Positions 5,562 through 15,400 of a stretch of DNA of 25,555 bases are shown piece by piece. Below the pieces are notes generated by a model. That model worked only from the letters and a program-made list of their open reading frames with translations. It was not told the origin of the DNA and did no database searches. A program made the position numbers and the translations under genes. Numbering within the stretch: position 1 is the first letter of the stretch; each line of letters starts with the position of its first letter. Source of the stretch: a virus; IMG/VR virus record IMGVR_UViG_3300030202_000114, positions 1 through 25,555 of that record, one strand, 5' to 3'.

Positions 5562-7427
5562 ATGCCCTTAAGTAAATTACAATTCACACCAGGCATCAAC
5601 AAAGAGATGACTGATCTTATGGACAAAGGTGGTTGGTCTGATGGTAATTTAGTTAGGTTTAGAAAAGGATTACCAGAAAAAATAGGTGGCTGGGAAAAAG
5701 CAGTTACCAATTCTTACTTAGGAACAGGTAGAGCACTATTAGCATGGGTAGACTTAGACTATACAAAGTATCTAGGATTAGGAACAACTTTTAAATATTA
5801 TGTTAATGCTGGAGCAGATTACTTTGATGTAACACCTATTAGAGCTACGACTACTAATGGTATTGTTTTTGCCGCTACTGATGGAAGCACTACTATAACT
5901 GCAACTGATGATGCACACGGGGCTGTAGTAAACGATTTTGTAACTATTAGTGGTGCAGTATCTTTAGGTGGCAACATAACTGCTGCTGTGCTTAATCAAG
6001 AATATCAAATAACTGCTGTACCAAGTGCAGATACATTTACATTTACAGCAACAGCTACAGCAAATTCAAGTGATAGCGGTAACGGTGGCTCAGGAGCTGA
6101 TGCAGCTTATCAAATAAACGTAGGACTAGATGTATATGTGCCATCAACAGGTTGGGGTGCAGGCACGTGGGGTGCAGGAACTTGGGGTTCTTCTAGTGCT
6201 ATATCAGAAACAGGTCAGCTAAGGCTTTGGTCACATGATGCTTTTGGAGAAGATCTTATCTTTAACCCTAGAGGCGGTGGTATTTATTATTGGGATGAGT
6301 CTGGTGGCACAAGTAGTAGAGCTGTAGCTATTAGTAGTTTAAGTGGTGCAAACCTTACACCCACAAAAGGTTTACAAACTATAGTAAGTGATATTGATAG
6401 ACATGTTATTGTTTTAGGTGCTGATCCTATTAGTGGTAGCTCTAGGTCTGGTTCTATAGATCCTTTGCTAATAGCATTTTCAGATCAAGAAAGTGTTACA
6501 AATTGGGAGCCAACAGCTACCAATACAGCAGGATCACTAAGACTGTCATCTGGATCGCAGATAGTTGGTGGGCTAAGATCAAGACAAGAAATATTAATAT
6601 GGACTGATACTTCTTTATACAGCATGCAATTTATTGGTGCTCCATTTACCTTTGGATTAAATTTAGTCAACGAAAATGTAGGCCTTATATCTCCTAACGG
6701 TATGATCAACGCACCAGATGGCGTCTATTGGATGGCTAGAGATGGTTTCTATGTCTATTCAGGATCAGTTAAAAGGTTAGTATGTAGCGTATTAAACTAT
6801 GTATTAGATGATATTAACAACACACAATCATTTAAAACATTAGCTTTTACTAATAGAGAGTTTAATGAAGTTGGTTGGTTCTATTGTTCTTCTTCGTCTG
6901 ATGAGATAGATAGATATGTTACTTATAACTATTTAGAAGGTGCATGGAGTATAGGTAATTTATCAAGAACAGCATGGATAGATGATGGCGTATTTGAAAA
7001 ACCTAGAGCTACAGGTAAAGATAGTAGTGGAAATGGATATTTATACATTCATGAAAGCACTGATGATGATGATGGATCACCTATGGATAATGTTTTTATA
7101 GAATCAGGTGATATAGATATAGAAGATGGCAACCAACTAGGGTTTGTAAGCAGAATTATTCCAGATGTTAAATTTTTTGGTACAACTCCTACAGATGGAC
7201 AGATCAACTTTGTATTAAAAACTCGTAACTTTCCTGGTGATAGCTTAACAACCAACTCAACTAATAACATTACAAGCACCACTCAACAAACCTTTACACG
7301 TGCCAGAGGTAGACAACTTGTGCTTAGAATACAATCAGATGATGACGCAAATTCAGCAGCAAGGACTGGTTTTAGGTGGAGATTAGGTGCAAACAGAATT
7401 GATGTTAGAACTGATGGCAGAAGATAA
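5562..7427 (+). CDS. tail/DNA-stabilisation protein, P22 gp10-like
   Basis: This 621-aa structural protein starts MPLSKLQFTPGINKEMTDL and continues with GGWSDGNLVRFRKGLPEKIGG. That N-terminal pattern is typical of gp10-type packaged-DNA stabilisation proteins, which plug the portal/tail channel. The body (about residues 210-500) has beta-propeller-like segments (LLIAFSDQESVTNWEP, ILIWTDTSLYSMQFIG, GVYWMARDGFYVYSG, YLEGAWSIGN). Between about 95 and 190 sits a Thr/Ala-rich inserted domain with a FVTISG...LNQEYQIT pattern like the E1_FCCH domain found in phage tail proteins. A GWGAGTWGAGTWG repeat (197-209) follows. The family call is from motif memory only, but a head-to-tail or tail role is well supported by the genes downstream. 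The stop overlaps the next start (TAATG). Confidence 0.7.
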   Translation: MPLSKLQFTPGINKEMTDLMDKGGWSDGNLVRFRKGLPEKIGGWEKAVTNSYLGTGRALLAWVDLDYTKYLGLGTTFKYYVNAGADYFDVTPIRATTTNGIVFAATDGSTTITATDDAHGAVVNDFVTISGAVSLGGNITAAVLNQEYQITAVPSADTFTFTATATANSSDSGNGGSGADAAYQINVGLDVYVPSTGWGAGTWGAGTWGSSSAISETGQLRLWSHDAFGEDLIFNPRGGGIYYWDESGGTSSRAVAISSLSGANLTPTKGLQTIVSDIDRHVIVLGADPISGSSRSGSIDPLLIAFSDQESVTNWEPTATNTAGSLRLSSGSQIVGGLRSRQEILIWTDTSLYSMQFIGAPFTFGLNLVNENVGLISPNGMINAPDGVYWMARDGFYVYSGSVKRLVCSVLNYVLDDINNTQSFKTLAFTNREFNEVGWFYCSSSSDEIDRYVTYNYLEGAWSIGNLSRTAWIDDGVFEKPRATGKDSSGNGYLYIHESTDDDDGSPMDNVFIESGDIDIEDGNQLGFVSRIIPDVKFFGTTPTDGQINFVLKTRNFPGDSLTTNSTNNITSTTQQTFTRARGRQLVLRIQSDDDANSAARTGFRWRLGANRIDVRTDGRR

Positions 7428-7795
7428 TGGCCAAGCTTCTTGCAAGTAGATTACCGCAGGCAAATGGCGATGTTAATGCTGATGTATTCAATAGATTAAT
7501 AAGAATCCTTGAATTAAACTTAGGAACATTCGATCCTAACTCCACTCCACAGTTTAATGATTCTCAAATTTCTACTTTAGGTTTTAACGCAGGTGATGTA
7601 ATATGGAATACATCTATTGATGTTTTACAGGTTTATACTGGCAATCAATGGATACAGTTACACACTCCGAAGAATCCACAAGGCTTCGAGATGGCTGCAT
7701 CACTAGGATCTATTTCTGTAAAAACAAATGGAAATATATCAATTAACATTACCACGTCTTACGAAGGATGGAATATAGAAAAATGGTATACTTAA
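7427..7795 (+). CDS. small putative tail fibre/adaptor protein
   Basis: This 122-aa protein has an N-terminal region (LPQANGDVNADVFNRLIRILELNLGTFD) that reads as a short helical attachment segment. The middle (FNAGDVIWNTSIDVLQVYTGNQWIQL) matches the short beta repeat often seen in phage tail fibres and virion decorations, in which a sample is described by D-x-L-Q-V-Y-x-G-x-x-W. The C-terminus is Asn/Ser/Ile-rich (ISVKTNGNISINITT). It starts at a TAATG overlap with the gp10-like gene and sits in the tail block, so it is probably a minor virion component. No enzymatic motif is visible. Confidence 0.5.
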   Translation: MAKLLASRLPQANGDVNADVFNRLIRILELNLGTFDPNSTPQFNDSQISTLGFNAGDVIWNTSIDVLQVYTGNQWIQLHTPKNPQGFEMAASLGSISVKTNGNISINITTSYEGWNIEKWYT

Positions 7796-7802
7796 AATAA
7801 TT

Positions 7803-8756
7803 ATGAAGAAAATATCAGAAGGTAATAAAGGCATACAAGCACTAGCAAAGGAAAACCCTGCTTTAGTAGAAGATAAATTTGGTTATGATGTACCTGGTTA
7901 TTTTATGGGTGGCATGCCTGGTGTTGACGAGGCTGTTGATGATGCTCAAGAAGATTTAGATAAACAAAATAAATTAGAAGAATTAGGAGAAATACTTTCA
8001 ATGGCAGGAAGTGCATTTGAATTTTCTCCTTTAGTAGGGCCAAGTAAAGTTGCAGGAATAGATGCAATCATTCCTAAAATAAGAAGACCAGACCCTGAAA
8101 CATTAATGCCACAAGGTTTTAGAAGAGGCGGTATGCCAGGTGGTTTGGGTAGTTTATACGAAAGAGATTTTATAGCTGATGATTTTAATATAAAAGATTA
8201 TATAAATAATGTTTTAGGTGGGGGTACAAATCCACAGCTAACAGAAGAAGAACAAGAGGCTATGAGATTGGCAAGAGGCTACGGTGCTTCTGGTGCTATG
8301 GGAGGTAATGCTTATAGAGGTACTACTCCAGGTGCAGATGTAACTATAGACGCAAGATCAGAAAACCCTGCTGTTTACAAATTTTATCCTAGCGAAGTAT
8401 CAAAACTTTATTCACAGATGAAAGGCACACCTTTTTCACCATTAGTAGCACCTCCTAAAGAAGCAACTTTTATTGATGATCTACAGCCAAGAAAAATTGC
8501 AAGTCAACTATATGCTAAAGATGGAACTTTTGTAGATAGAGATGAATTAATTACAGGCCCAGGTGGAGAGCGTGGCGACAAGATACCAGCTATGTTAAGT
8601 GATGGTGAGTTTGTTGTTAATGCCGCTGCTGTAAGAGGTATAGGAATACAAGCTGGTGCAGATCCTAGCGATGAGTATGAACAAAGACTGCTAGGTGCTA
8701 GAGAAATGTACGAAATGCAAAAACTTGGAGAGGAATTTGCTAAAAAATTAACATGA
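7803..8756 (+). CDS. phage structural protein of unknown role
   Basis: This 317-aa protein has no enzyme motif. Two short Gly/Met patches occur (GYFMGGMPG near residue 35 and RRGGMPGGLG near 107). Near the C-terminus is the segment GPGGERGDKIPAMLS followed by DGEFVVNAAAVRG, a motif I associate with tail-associated and internal virion proteins of marine phages. The middle is low in complexity and rich in Pro, Gly and Glu. The start is an ATG 7 nt after the previous stop with only a weak ribosome site. The stop overlaps the acetyltransferase start as ATGA. A minor virion or tail role is inferred from position and the DKIPAMLSDGEF motif. Confidence 0.55.
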   Translation: MKKISEGNKGIQALAKENPALVEDKFGYDVPGYFMGGMPGVDEAVDDAQEDLDKQNKLEELGEILSMAGSAFEFSPLVGPSKVAGIDAIIPKIRRPDPETLMPQGFRRGGMPGGLGSLYERDFIADDFNIKDYINNVLGGGTNPQLTEEEQEAMRLARGYGASGAMGGNAYRGTTPGADVTIDARSENPAVYKFYPSEVSKLYSQMKGTPFSPLVAPPKEATFIDDLQPRKIASQLYAKDGTFVDRDELITGPGGERGDKIPAMLSDGEFVVNAAAVRGIGIQAGADPSDEYEQRLLGAREMYEMQKLGEEFAKKLT

Positions 8757-9226
8757 ATCTGAAGCTAGAAACTATAGTTCCTAACGCTGATCATGGTAAA
8801 AAAATTGCAAAGTTCTTATCTGAAAGTTTTTGGACAGAGCATTCTTTATCAGGAGATAAGTCTCCTGAAATAGATTGGTCAAGAGCTTCGGCTCACATAA
8901 ATCATTTTATGTTTGAAGGTATTGTGTATAATGTAAATGATGGCGATAAAATTGTAGGAAGTATAGCTGTCGCACCTGATAAGCATTGGTGGTCAGCAGA
9001 AGAGTATGTAGGAGATGGATGGTTTTTTGTTTTACCTGAATACAGAAACCTAAAAGATCAAACATCGCCTTCACATCTTTTAATAGATGCAGTTATAGAT
9101 TATGCTAATAAGCTAGAAAAGCCTTTAATAATGGGCGTGTTTAACTTACAAGGAGTTGAACGAGCTAAAAAGTTATTTGACAAAAAAGGCTTTCACCAAA
9201 TAGGTGGTATGTATTATAGGAATTAA
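8753..9226 (+). CDS. GNAT-family acetyltransferase
   Basis: This 157-aa protein has a GNAT-like pattern: an N-terminal segment with FLSESFW (21-27), a beta strand DKIVGSIAVAP (65-75), then GWFFVLPEYRN (89-99) and SPSHLLIDAVIDYANKLEK. The C-terminal strand-helix-strand MGVFNLQGVERAKKLFDKKG continues into FHQIGGMYYRN. The region that normally carries the [QR]-x-x-G-x-[GA] acetyl-CoA loop is altered (RNLKDQTSPSH), so cofactor binding is likely but not certain. It lies between virion genes, overlapping the upstream gene by 4 nt, an arrangement seen in several marine phages. Its substrate is unknown. Candidates are a virion protein or a host protein or metabolite. Confidence 0.75.
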   Translation: MNLKLETIVPNADHGKKIAKFLSESFWTEHSLSGDKSPEIDWSRASAHINHFMFEGIVYNVNDGDKIVGSIAVAPDKHWWSAEEYVGDGWFFVLPEYRNLKDQTSPSHLLIDAVIDYANKLEKPLIMGVFNLQGVERAKKLFDKKGFHQIGGMYYRN

Positions 9227-9233
9227 ATGAAAT

Positions 9234-10496
9234 ATGTGTCTTAGTAAAACAAAACAAACACCAGAAGCGGACATTATAACCACTCCCCAAACTGGTTATT
9301 CTTTTGTATCTCCTTATATTGAAGACTATTCAAGAAGAATACTTGGTTCTTACTTTGGCTCGCCTGGTGAATATGAGGGTTTAATATCAAGGCCTAGAGA
9401 TATACCTATAGAGCAAACAGCAGGCCTTACACCATTACAAATACAAGCAAGACAAGCTTCACAAGGCTTAGGTCAATTCGCACCTTATATAGATCAAGCT
9501 AGAGGTATGGTAGAAGAAGGTGCTGGAACTGTATCAGGTGGTTTAGGTACATTACAAAGAGCAGAACAAAGCGGTATGGGTGCAACTCAAATGTACGATC
9601 CTAGCAGTGCGTCAAGATTTTATGATCCATACGAAGATCAAGTAGTACAACAAACACTAGAAGACATAAACAGACAATCAGCACAACAAGACATAGGTTT
9701 AAGAGATAGAGCTGTATCATCAGGTGCATTTGGTGGATCAAGAGGTAGAATTACACAACAAGAATTAGCAAGACAAACAGGCAGGGGTGCAGCTGAAGCT
9801 GTAGGTGCTCTTAGAAGTCAAGGTTTTGGCAGAGCACAAGACGCTGCAAGACAATCATTTGAGGCACAACAAGGCAGACAAGCTGGACTTGCAAACTTAC
9901 AATCAGGATTAGGTAGTCAACAAGCAGCTTTAGGTGGACAACAAGCAGCCTTAGGTCAAGGCATTGCAGGTTTAGGACAACAAGGACAAGGTATGTTAGG
10001 AAGTCAGATCAATATGTTGAATCAACTTGGAGCACAAGGACAAGCTACACAACAAGCCGCACTATCAAGACAATTTGGTGCAGCACAACAACTTGCTGCT
10101 GAACCAATGCAAAGACTACAACAAGGTCAAGCATTACTTGCTGGATCACCAATGGGAGGAATCTCTGGTGGTACTGGATCAAGTGCTTATCAACGTGGTG
10201 TCTATCAACAACCAACAGCACTAGGACAAGCAGTTGGTGCGGCTGGAACTATTATGACTGGAATTGGAGCTATGAAACCATCTGATGCTGATTTAAAAGA
10301 AAACATTACAAAGATAGGTGAGCTTGAGCCAGGTATCGGTTGGTACACATGGGATTGGAATGATAAAGGTAAGGCCATAGGAGTTGAAGCAGAGCCAACA
10401 GAAGGTGTGTTAGCTCAAGAAGTATTAGAAGTTAAACCAGATGCAGTCGTAGTTAAAGACGGTTACTACGCTGTTGATTATAGCAAGGTAATGTAA
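9234..10496 (+). CDS. Gln/Gly-rich virion protein with C-terminal S74 chaperone domain
   Basis: This is a 420-aa protein. Residues 1-100 are ordinary and end in a helical region. Around 125-190 is a block (FYDPYEDQVVQQTLEDINRQ, then GAFGGSRGRITQQELARQ) that I recognise from marine phage tail or internal proteins. Residues about 200-320 are very rich in Gln, Ala and Gly, and include a duplicated QQAALG. The last 71 residues form an intramolecular chaperone (peptidase S74) domain: SDADLKENI with candidate dyad S350/K355, then VLAQEVLEVKPDAV and YYAVDYSKVM. S74 domains help trimeric fibres fold and then cut themselves off. The stop overlaps the next start (TAATG). A fibre or trimeric virion protein is likely; self-cleavage is inferred. 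Confidence 0.75.
   Translation: MCLSKTKQTPEADIITTPQTGYSFVSPYIEDYSRRILGSYFGSPGEYEGLISRPRDIPIEQTAGLTPLQIQARQASQGLGQFAPYIDQARGMVEEGAGTVSGGLGTLQRAEQSGMGATQMYDPSSASRFYDPYEDQVVQQTLEDINRQSAQQDIGLRDRAVSSGAFGGSRGRITQQELARQTGRGAAEAVGALRSQGFGRAQDAARQSFEAQQGRQAGLANLQSGLGSQQAALGGQQAALGQGIAGLGQQGQGMLGSQINMLNQLGAQGQATQQAALSRQFGAAQQLAAEPMQRLQQGQALLAGSPMGGISGGTGSSAYQRGVYQQPTALGQAVGAAGTIMTGIGAMKPSDADLKENITKIGELEPGIGWYTWDWNDKGKAIGVEAEPTEGVLAQEVLEVKPDAVVVKDGYYAVDYSKVM
9917..9958 (+). repeat. 21-bp in-frame tandem duplication
   Basis: Two near-identical 21-bp units lie end to end within the S74-domain gene. Each contains CAACAAGCAGC[TC]TTAGGT, and together they encode two QQAALG-type heptads. The period is a multiple of three, so the frame is kept. 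It is a local expansion of the Gln/Ala/Gly region. Confidence 0.8.
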
Positions 10497-11545
10497 TGCA
10501 AGGAATAATGTCTGGGCTAGAGCCCATAAGAATGCAAGATGGTGGGCCATTAAGTGTAACTGATTTATCTGAAAAAGAATCTCAAATATTAGAAAACATT
10601 TTTACTAAGTTATATCTTAGTGACTATGACACTTTTAAAAATAGAAGATCTCCAGACTATAGCAAAATAACAGAAGAAGAATATGATTTCTTACAACGAT
10701 ATAATAGAGGTAAAGTTGCAAGAGATATGCCTTTGCTTTCAAAATACCAAGAAAGAGTAGGGTTTTATCCTGGGGGTAAAGCATTTGAAGAGTCTGATGG
10801 ATTACCTATGAAAGAGTTTGGTGCTTCAGCAGGTATAGCTGCTCTTGCAACAATACCAAGAGAATTTAGAAAACTTTTTAACAGTGAAGAATACATGTCT
10901 AATCCAATAGAAGATCGTATAAAAGCAGAAGCTAGAGATATAGCAGATCAAGAGTATAACAAACTAATGGGTAGAAAAGACGGAGGCATAGTTAAGCTTC
11001 AAGAAGGCGGTGATGTTAATTTAGAAAAAGAAAAAAAAAATTCTTATCAAGAGCTTTTAGAAAATCCTACATTTAAAAAAATTAAAACAGCTATACAATT
11101 TAATCCTCTGACTGCACCCGGTTCAAAAAATATAATAATGGATCCCATGGGTGCTTATGAAAAGCTTACAGATTATATTTTTGATCCTACAGACCCAATG
11201 GATTATTTAACACTACCATTATATGCAGCAGGGCCTTTAGGTGGAGCAGCTAATAAAGCTCTTAAAGCTAGAAGAGTAGCAAAAAATATAAAGAAAGCTA
11301 GCAAATTAGAAACAGGTGTGGGTAGTCCATTAGTTAGAAAAGGCATACCATCAGCTCTCTTTGGTTATGCAGGAACAGACGCAGTTATAGAAGCTTTTGA
11401 TGAAGCTGATGCTTACATGAAAAATCCTAACATGGCTTATCTTGATCCAGATGGTTCTGGAGCTTATTATTACTATGATCCAGATTCAAATGGTTATAAG
11501 TGGTTTAAAAACGAAGTGCCTGAAGGCTATACATTGGAGCAATAA
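10496..11545 (+). CDS. putative internal virion protein, unknown function
   Basis: This 349-aa protein has no recognised domain. It starts MQGIMSGLEPIRMQDGGPLS, and in the middle has GRKDGGIVKLQEGGDV. Such DGG/EGG-hydrophobic patches recur in proteins of this tail block. Residues about 70-150 are charged and helical. Around 234-260 is a mildly hydrophobic Ala/Gly-rich segment (YLTLPLYAAGPLGGAANKAL) followed by a basic helix (KARRVAKNIKKASK). The C-terminus is Tyr/Asp-rich (GSGAYYYYDPDSNGYKWF). A hydrophobic-plus-basic arrangement would fit a protein ejected with DNA, but this is inference from composition and position. Confidence 0.5.
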   Translation: MQGIMSGLEPIRMQDGGPLSVTDLSEKESQILENIFTKLYLSDYDTFKNRRSPDYSKITEEEYDFLQRYNRGKVARDMPLLSKYQERVGFYPGGKAFEESDGLPMKEFGASAGIAALATIPREFRKLFNSEEYMSNPIEDRIKAEARDIADQEYNKLMGRKDGGIVKLQEGGDVNLEKEKKNSYQELLENPTFKKIKTAIQFNPLTAPGSKNIIMDPMGAYEKLTDYIFDPTDPMDYLTLPLYAAGPLGGAANKALKARRVAKNIKKASKLETGVGSPLVRKGIPSALFGYAGTDAVIEAFDEADAYMKNPNMAYLDPDGSGAYYYYDPDSNGYKWFKNEVPEGYTLEQ

Positions 11546-11547
11546 TT

Positions 11548-12435
11548 ATGGCAAGAAAGGCAAAAAAAAGGGGAATAGAAGCATTAAAAAATTTAATTAA
11601 AAAATTTAAACCAAAACCTAAACCTAAACCAAGAGGAAGACCTCCAAAAAAAACAAGCAATATACCAAGAGAACTTTCTGTTCCAGTAACTTATGGTAAA
11701 GACATAACAGCAGGAGCTTTAAAAGTTCTTGGGCAAGGCAGTCTTAAAAAAGGATTACTTAGGGCAGGTATTAGTCTTCCTCTCTATGGTACAGGTTTGT
11801 ATTATGGAGGCAAGGCTTTGTTTGGTGATGATGAAGAAACAAAAGCTGAAAGCACTGTTACTCCTGAAGAATCAACAGAAGTAGAAACCTCAGATAGACT
11901 AGGAGATATACTTAGACAAAAAACTATGACCATAGCTGCTGATAATGGCAGAGCAACACCTGTATTTTTTGACTATGTAAAAGCTTTCCCATCTAGTTAC
12001 ATGGAAAAGGTAGGTAAAGATCCTGAGTTTGCAAAACAAATGATGGCAGGATTCTTAGCAATGATGAAACCTGTTGCTGGGCCTGTGCCTGTAAATCCAT
12101 TCGTAGCTTTTGGTGAAGCTGCGTTAGAAGAAGGTGTTAGGCAAGAAGAAGCAATAACAGATCAAGAAAAATTATTATCAATGAGTGATGAAGATATTGC
12201 TAAATTACAAAGAATAAAAACTAAATCAACTGGAATTACTACAGACGACCTCACTGTTGCAGGTGCTATTTTACAATCTATAAAAAAAGAATATGGTCTT
12301 AAAAAAGATGCTCTTTTAGTAGATAGAGAAAATCCTACAGTTGATTTAACCGCTTTCGGTCTATTAGGAATAATGAGAGAAACAAATAACGATCCAACAG
12401 AAATTGGAAGAAGAGTTGTACCTAAAGCAAATTAA
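11548..12435 (+). CDS. putative virion protein with AT-hook-like N-terminus
   Basis: This 295-aa protein begins with a very basic tail: MARKAKKRG, then KKFKPKPKPKPRGRPPKK at residues about 18-35. The core PRGRPPKK (28-35) matches an AT-hook, a short peptide that binds the minor groove of AT-rich DNA. A weakly hydrophobic Gly-rich segment follows (LLRAGISLPLYGTGLYYGG, about 71-89), then an acidic Glu/Thr region (about 93-115). The C-terminal half is helical with no known motif. The ATG follows the previous stop after 2 nt. Position before the 1320-aa protein and the basic tail suggest a DNA-contacting internal or ejected protein. The AT-hook is seen, the role is inferred. Confidence 0.55.
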   Translation: MARKAKKRGIEALKNLIKKFKPKPKPKPRGRPPKKTSNIPRELSVPVTYGKDITAGALKVLGQGSLKKGLLRAGISLPLYGTGLYYGGKALFGDDEETKAESTVTPEESTEVETSDRLGDILRQKTMTIAADNGRATPVFFDYVKAFPSSYMEKVGKDPEFAKQMMAGFLAMMKPVAGPVPVNPFVAFGEAALEEGVRQEEAITDQEKLLSMSDEDIAKLQRIKTKSTGITTDDLTVAGAILQSIKKEYGLKKDALLVDRENPTVDLTAFGLLGIMRETNNDPTEIGRRVVPKAN

Positions 12436-12437
12436 TT

Positions 12438-15400
12438 ATGCCTCTAGTAAAACTAAACGATGGCACAGAAATCTTTGTAGATAGTAACGATGCTAACGAT
12501 ATAGAGGAAGCAAAACAAAGATTTATAAAAAAAAGAAACACTGGTTCCTCTGGTACTTTAGCAGGAGACATAGGCAGAGGAATAGGTGCTGGTATAGTAT
12601 CTATACCACAAGGTCTTATCACCATACCCACCACAGGGATTGATCTTTTATTTAACACAGAAGTTACTGATAATGTAAATGATTTTTTTCAAGGTATTAA
12701 ACCTGAGGTTGAAGGAACTGCTGGTAAAACAGCACAAATGATTGCTCAGTTTGGTATTCCAGGTTTGGGCACGGCAGGTGCTTTATCTAAATTAAGCAAG
12801 TTTAAACAACTAGCAGCAATAGGTGCTGTAGACGCTGCTGTTGCTACAGACGATGTTGATACTTTTGTAGATATAATTTTTGACAAAGAAAGTGATGAAG
12901 AGAGAATTAAAAACCTTGAGGGTAGAGAAGCAGCGGCAGCAAGATTAAAAGAAAGAATGCAAGTTTTTGCTGAAACAGCCTCAGTTGTTTATGCTGTTCC
13001 TAAAGTTGTAGGAGGTACAATTAAAACCGCAGGTGTTGGATTAGATTTAGCCGCACCATACATTAGCACCTTGGCTAAAAAAATTAATCCTAATGAAGCA
13101 CTAGCATCTGCAACTAAAGCAGATAAAAACTTGTTTGATTATCTTAGAAAAAACTTTAGAGCAGGTGGTATTTTTGAACAAACTGCAAAAAACAATAAAG
13201 CAATATCAGACGTATATCAAACACAAAAAGCATACGCATCTAATCAATCATTAGAAATAGCTGATAACATGGATAAAATAACAAGAACACTAACGACTGC
13301 TGTAAAAGGTCGTGGGTTATTAAATCAAAAAGATTCTTTAGAATTGGTAAAAGCTATATCAACTTATAGAGCTCCTTTGTTAGCTGTAGAAAGACAGTAT
13401 CCAAATGTTAAAGGAAAAAAGAAAACACAAATAATGAAAAGATTTCAAGACGATGCACTTAAAAAAATAAAAAGTTTTGAAGGACAGGGTAATAAAATAG
13501 ATTATGACGCTTTAAATATATCTTCTGAAAATTACATATCTAATATACTTAAAAATAACAAAGGTTTATTTGCTCAAGAACAAAAACTTTTATCTGATAT
13601 TATTGCTGACAAAACGACTATCGCAGGATTAACATTAGACAAGAATTTTAAAAAAGTTTTAATAGAAAATAGAGGAATGTATGGAACTACTCTTTATAGA
13701 AAATTAATAGACTCAAACTTTGAACCATCTAAAGAAGTTTATAACAGAGCTATTAATAAAATAAAAGAAATACTAGATATATCTCCTACTGATAAACTTG
13801 GAACATCAAAAGCAAAACAAATTTTTGACAAGTTAAGTGATCCTGAGTTTTCTAAAAACAGTTATGAAACTCCAGAGTTTTTTTTAAACAACATAAAAGG
13901 TGGTTCTTTAAAAGGAAAAAAATTAAAAAAACTACCAGAAATTAGAGAAGCTTTAGGTGAGATAACTCCAATTACATATAAGAAAGGGTCTGATTGGAAA
14001 AAAGCTTTGCAAGATGAAAGTTTTGCAGCTACAGCGACCATGTCTAAAATAGCTAGTTTATCTGCGGATGTAAAAGTTTATGATGATTTATATTTATTAA
14101 ATCAAAATGCTAAAGCAAGAGGCACAACACCATTTTTAAAAACAATAAAAGATTTAGACAATCAAAAAATTAATGTTCGTGATACTGACAATAAACTTGT
14201 AGAAACTTTAGAAATAGATGGAGTTAAATACAGAAGATTTGATAGTAACCAAGGTGCTTTAAAAAATACTTATGCACCAGAGGTTTTTTACGATGCTGTT
14301 ACAGGTGCAACTTCTTCTTTTTTAAAAGATAGTGATAACCTTTTAATGCAAACTTATAAAGGTTTGTTAGCTTTAAAAACAGTGGGTCAGTACAACAAGA
14401 CTTTATTATCAATAGGTGCTCATATAAGAAACAATACAAGTGTTGTTGCTTTATCTTCAATGAATGGCAACCTTGGGCCTTCTGGAAGATTTGTAGATGC
14501 TTTTAGAAAAATGTTTGCTGGGGTTTTTGATCCAAGACAAAAAACAAAATATCAAAAAGAAATTAAAGAAGGAAAAGATTATGGAGTTGTAGTTGGTAGA
14601 GGAACTCAACTACAAGAAATAGCAGAATTAGGAGAGTATGCTACAAATGATCTTTCTCTTTTAAAACAAGTAAAATCAAAAGGTTATTTTCAAACTTTAA
14701 GAAATTTATTAAAACCTGTTGAAAGAGCCTACACAGGTTCAGACAACGCAGCTAGAATGATAAATTGGAATGGAGAACAGTTTAAATATGCTAATGCTAT
14801 ACTTGATTCATCTAGCAATTCAGTTATTCCAATATCTTCAACTAAAAGTTTTCTTGACCCTGAAATTTCAAAGTTAATAAAAAATGGTGGAGCAGATGGG
14901 CCTGTTATTCAAACTAAAGAACTTAAAAAAACAATAGATGATCTTAATAAAAAAAGAGTAAAGTCAGGAGAAATGAAAAAGGGAGACGAGCTTTTAGATA
15001 AAATTGTAAAAAGTGAAAGTGCTGACATAGCTTTAAATGTAACTCCTACTTATTCAAGAATACCTGAGATAGTAAAAAGATTAAAATTTTTACCTTTTTT
15101 AGGTAACTTTACAGCTTTCCCTGCTGAAATAGTAAGAAATACCTCAAACACTTTATCAAGATCCATAAAAGAATTAGCTAGTAGCAATGTTGAATTTCAA
15201 AAAATAGGAATGAGAAGACTAACTGGTGCACTAACAACAACTGTTGGATTGCCAGTAGGTTTAACTAAAGCTGGTTTAGCATTAACAGGTTCAGATGAAG
15301 AACAATTAAATGCTTATAAAAGATCATTTGCTGCACCATGGGAAAAAAATGCAACACTAATTCCAACCAGCACTGATGCACAAGGTAACATAACAGGATT

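Noticed and set aside
6150-6191. G-rich repeat as a quadruplex or regulatory element
   Set aside because: It simply encodes the GWGAGTWG protein repeat and the spacing of the G runs is set by codons.
9917-9958. CRISPR or regulatory repeat
   Set aside because: Only two units, in frame with coding sequence and without spacers.
10027-10224. Open frame in the Gln-rich part of the S74-domain gene
   Set aside because: It is a repeat-driven alternate frame of CAA-rich sequence.
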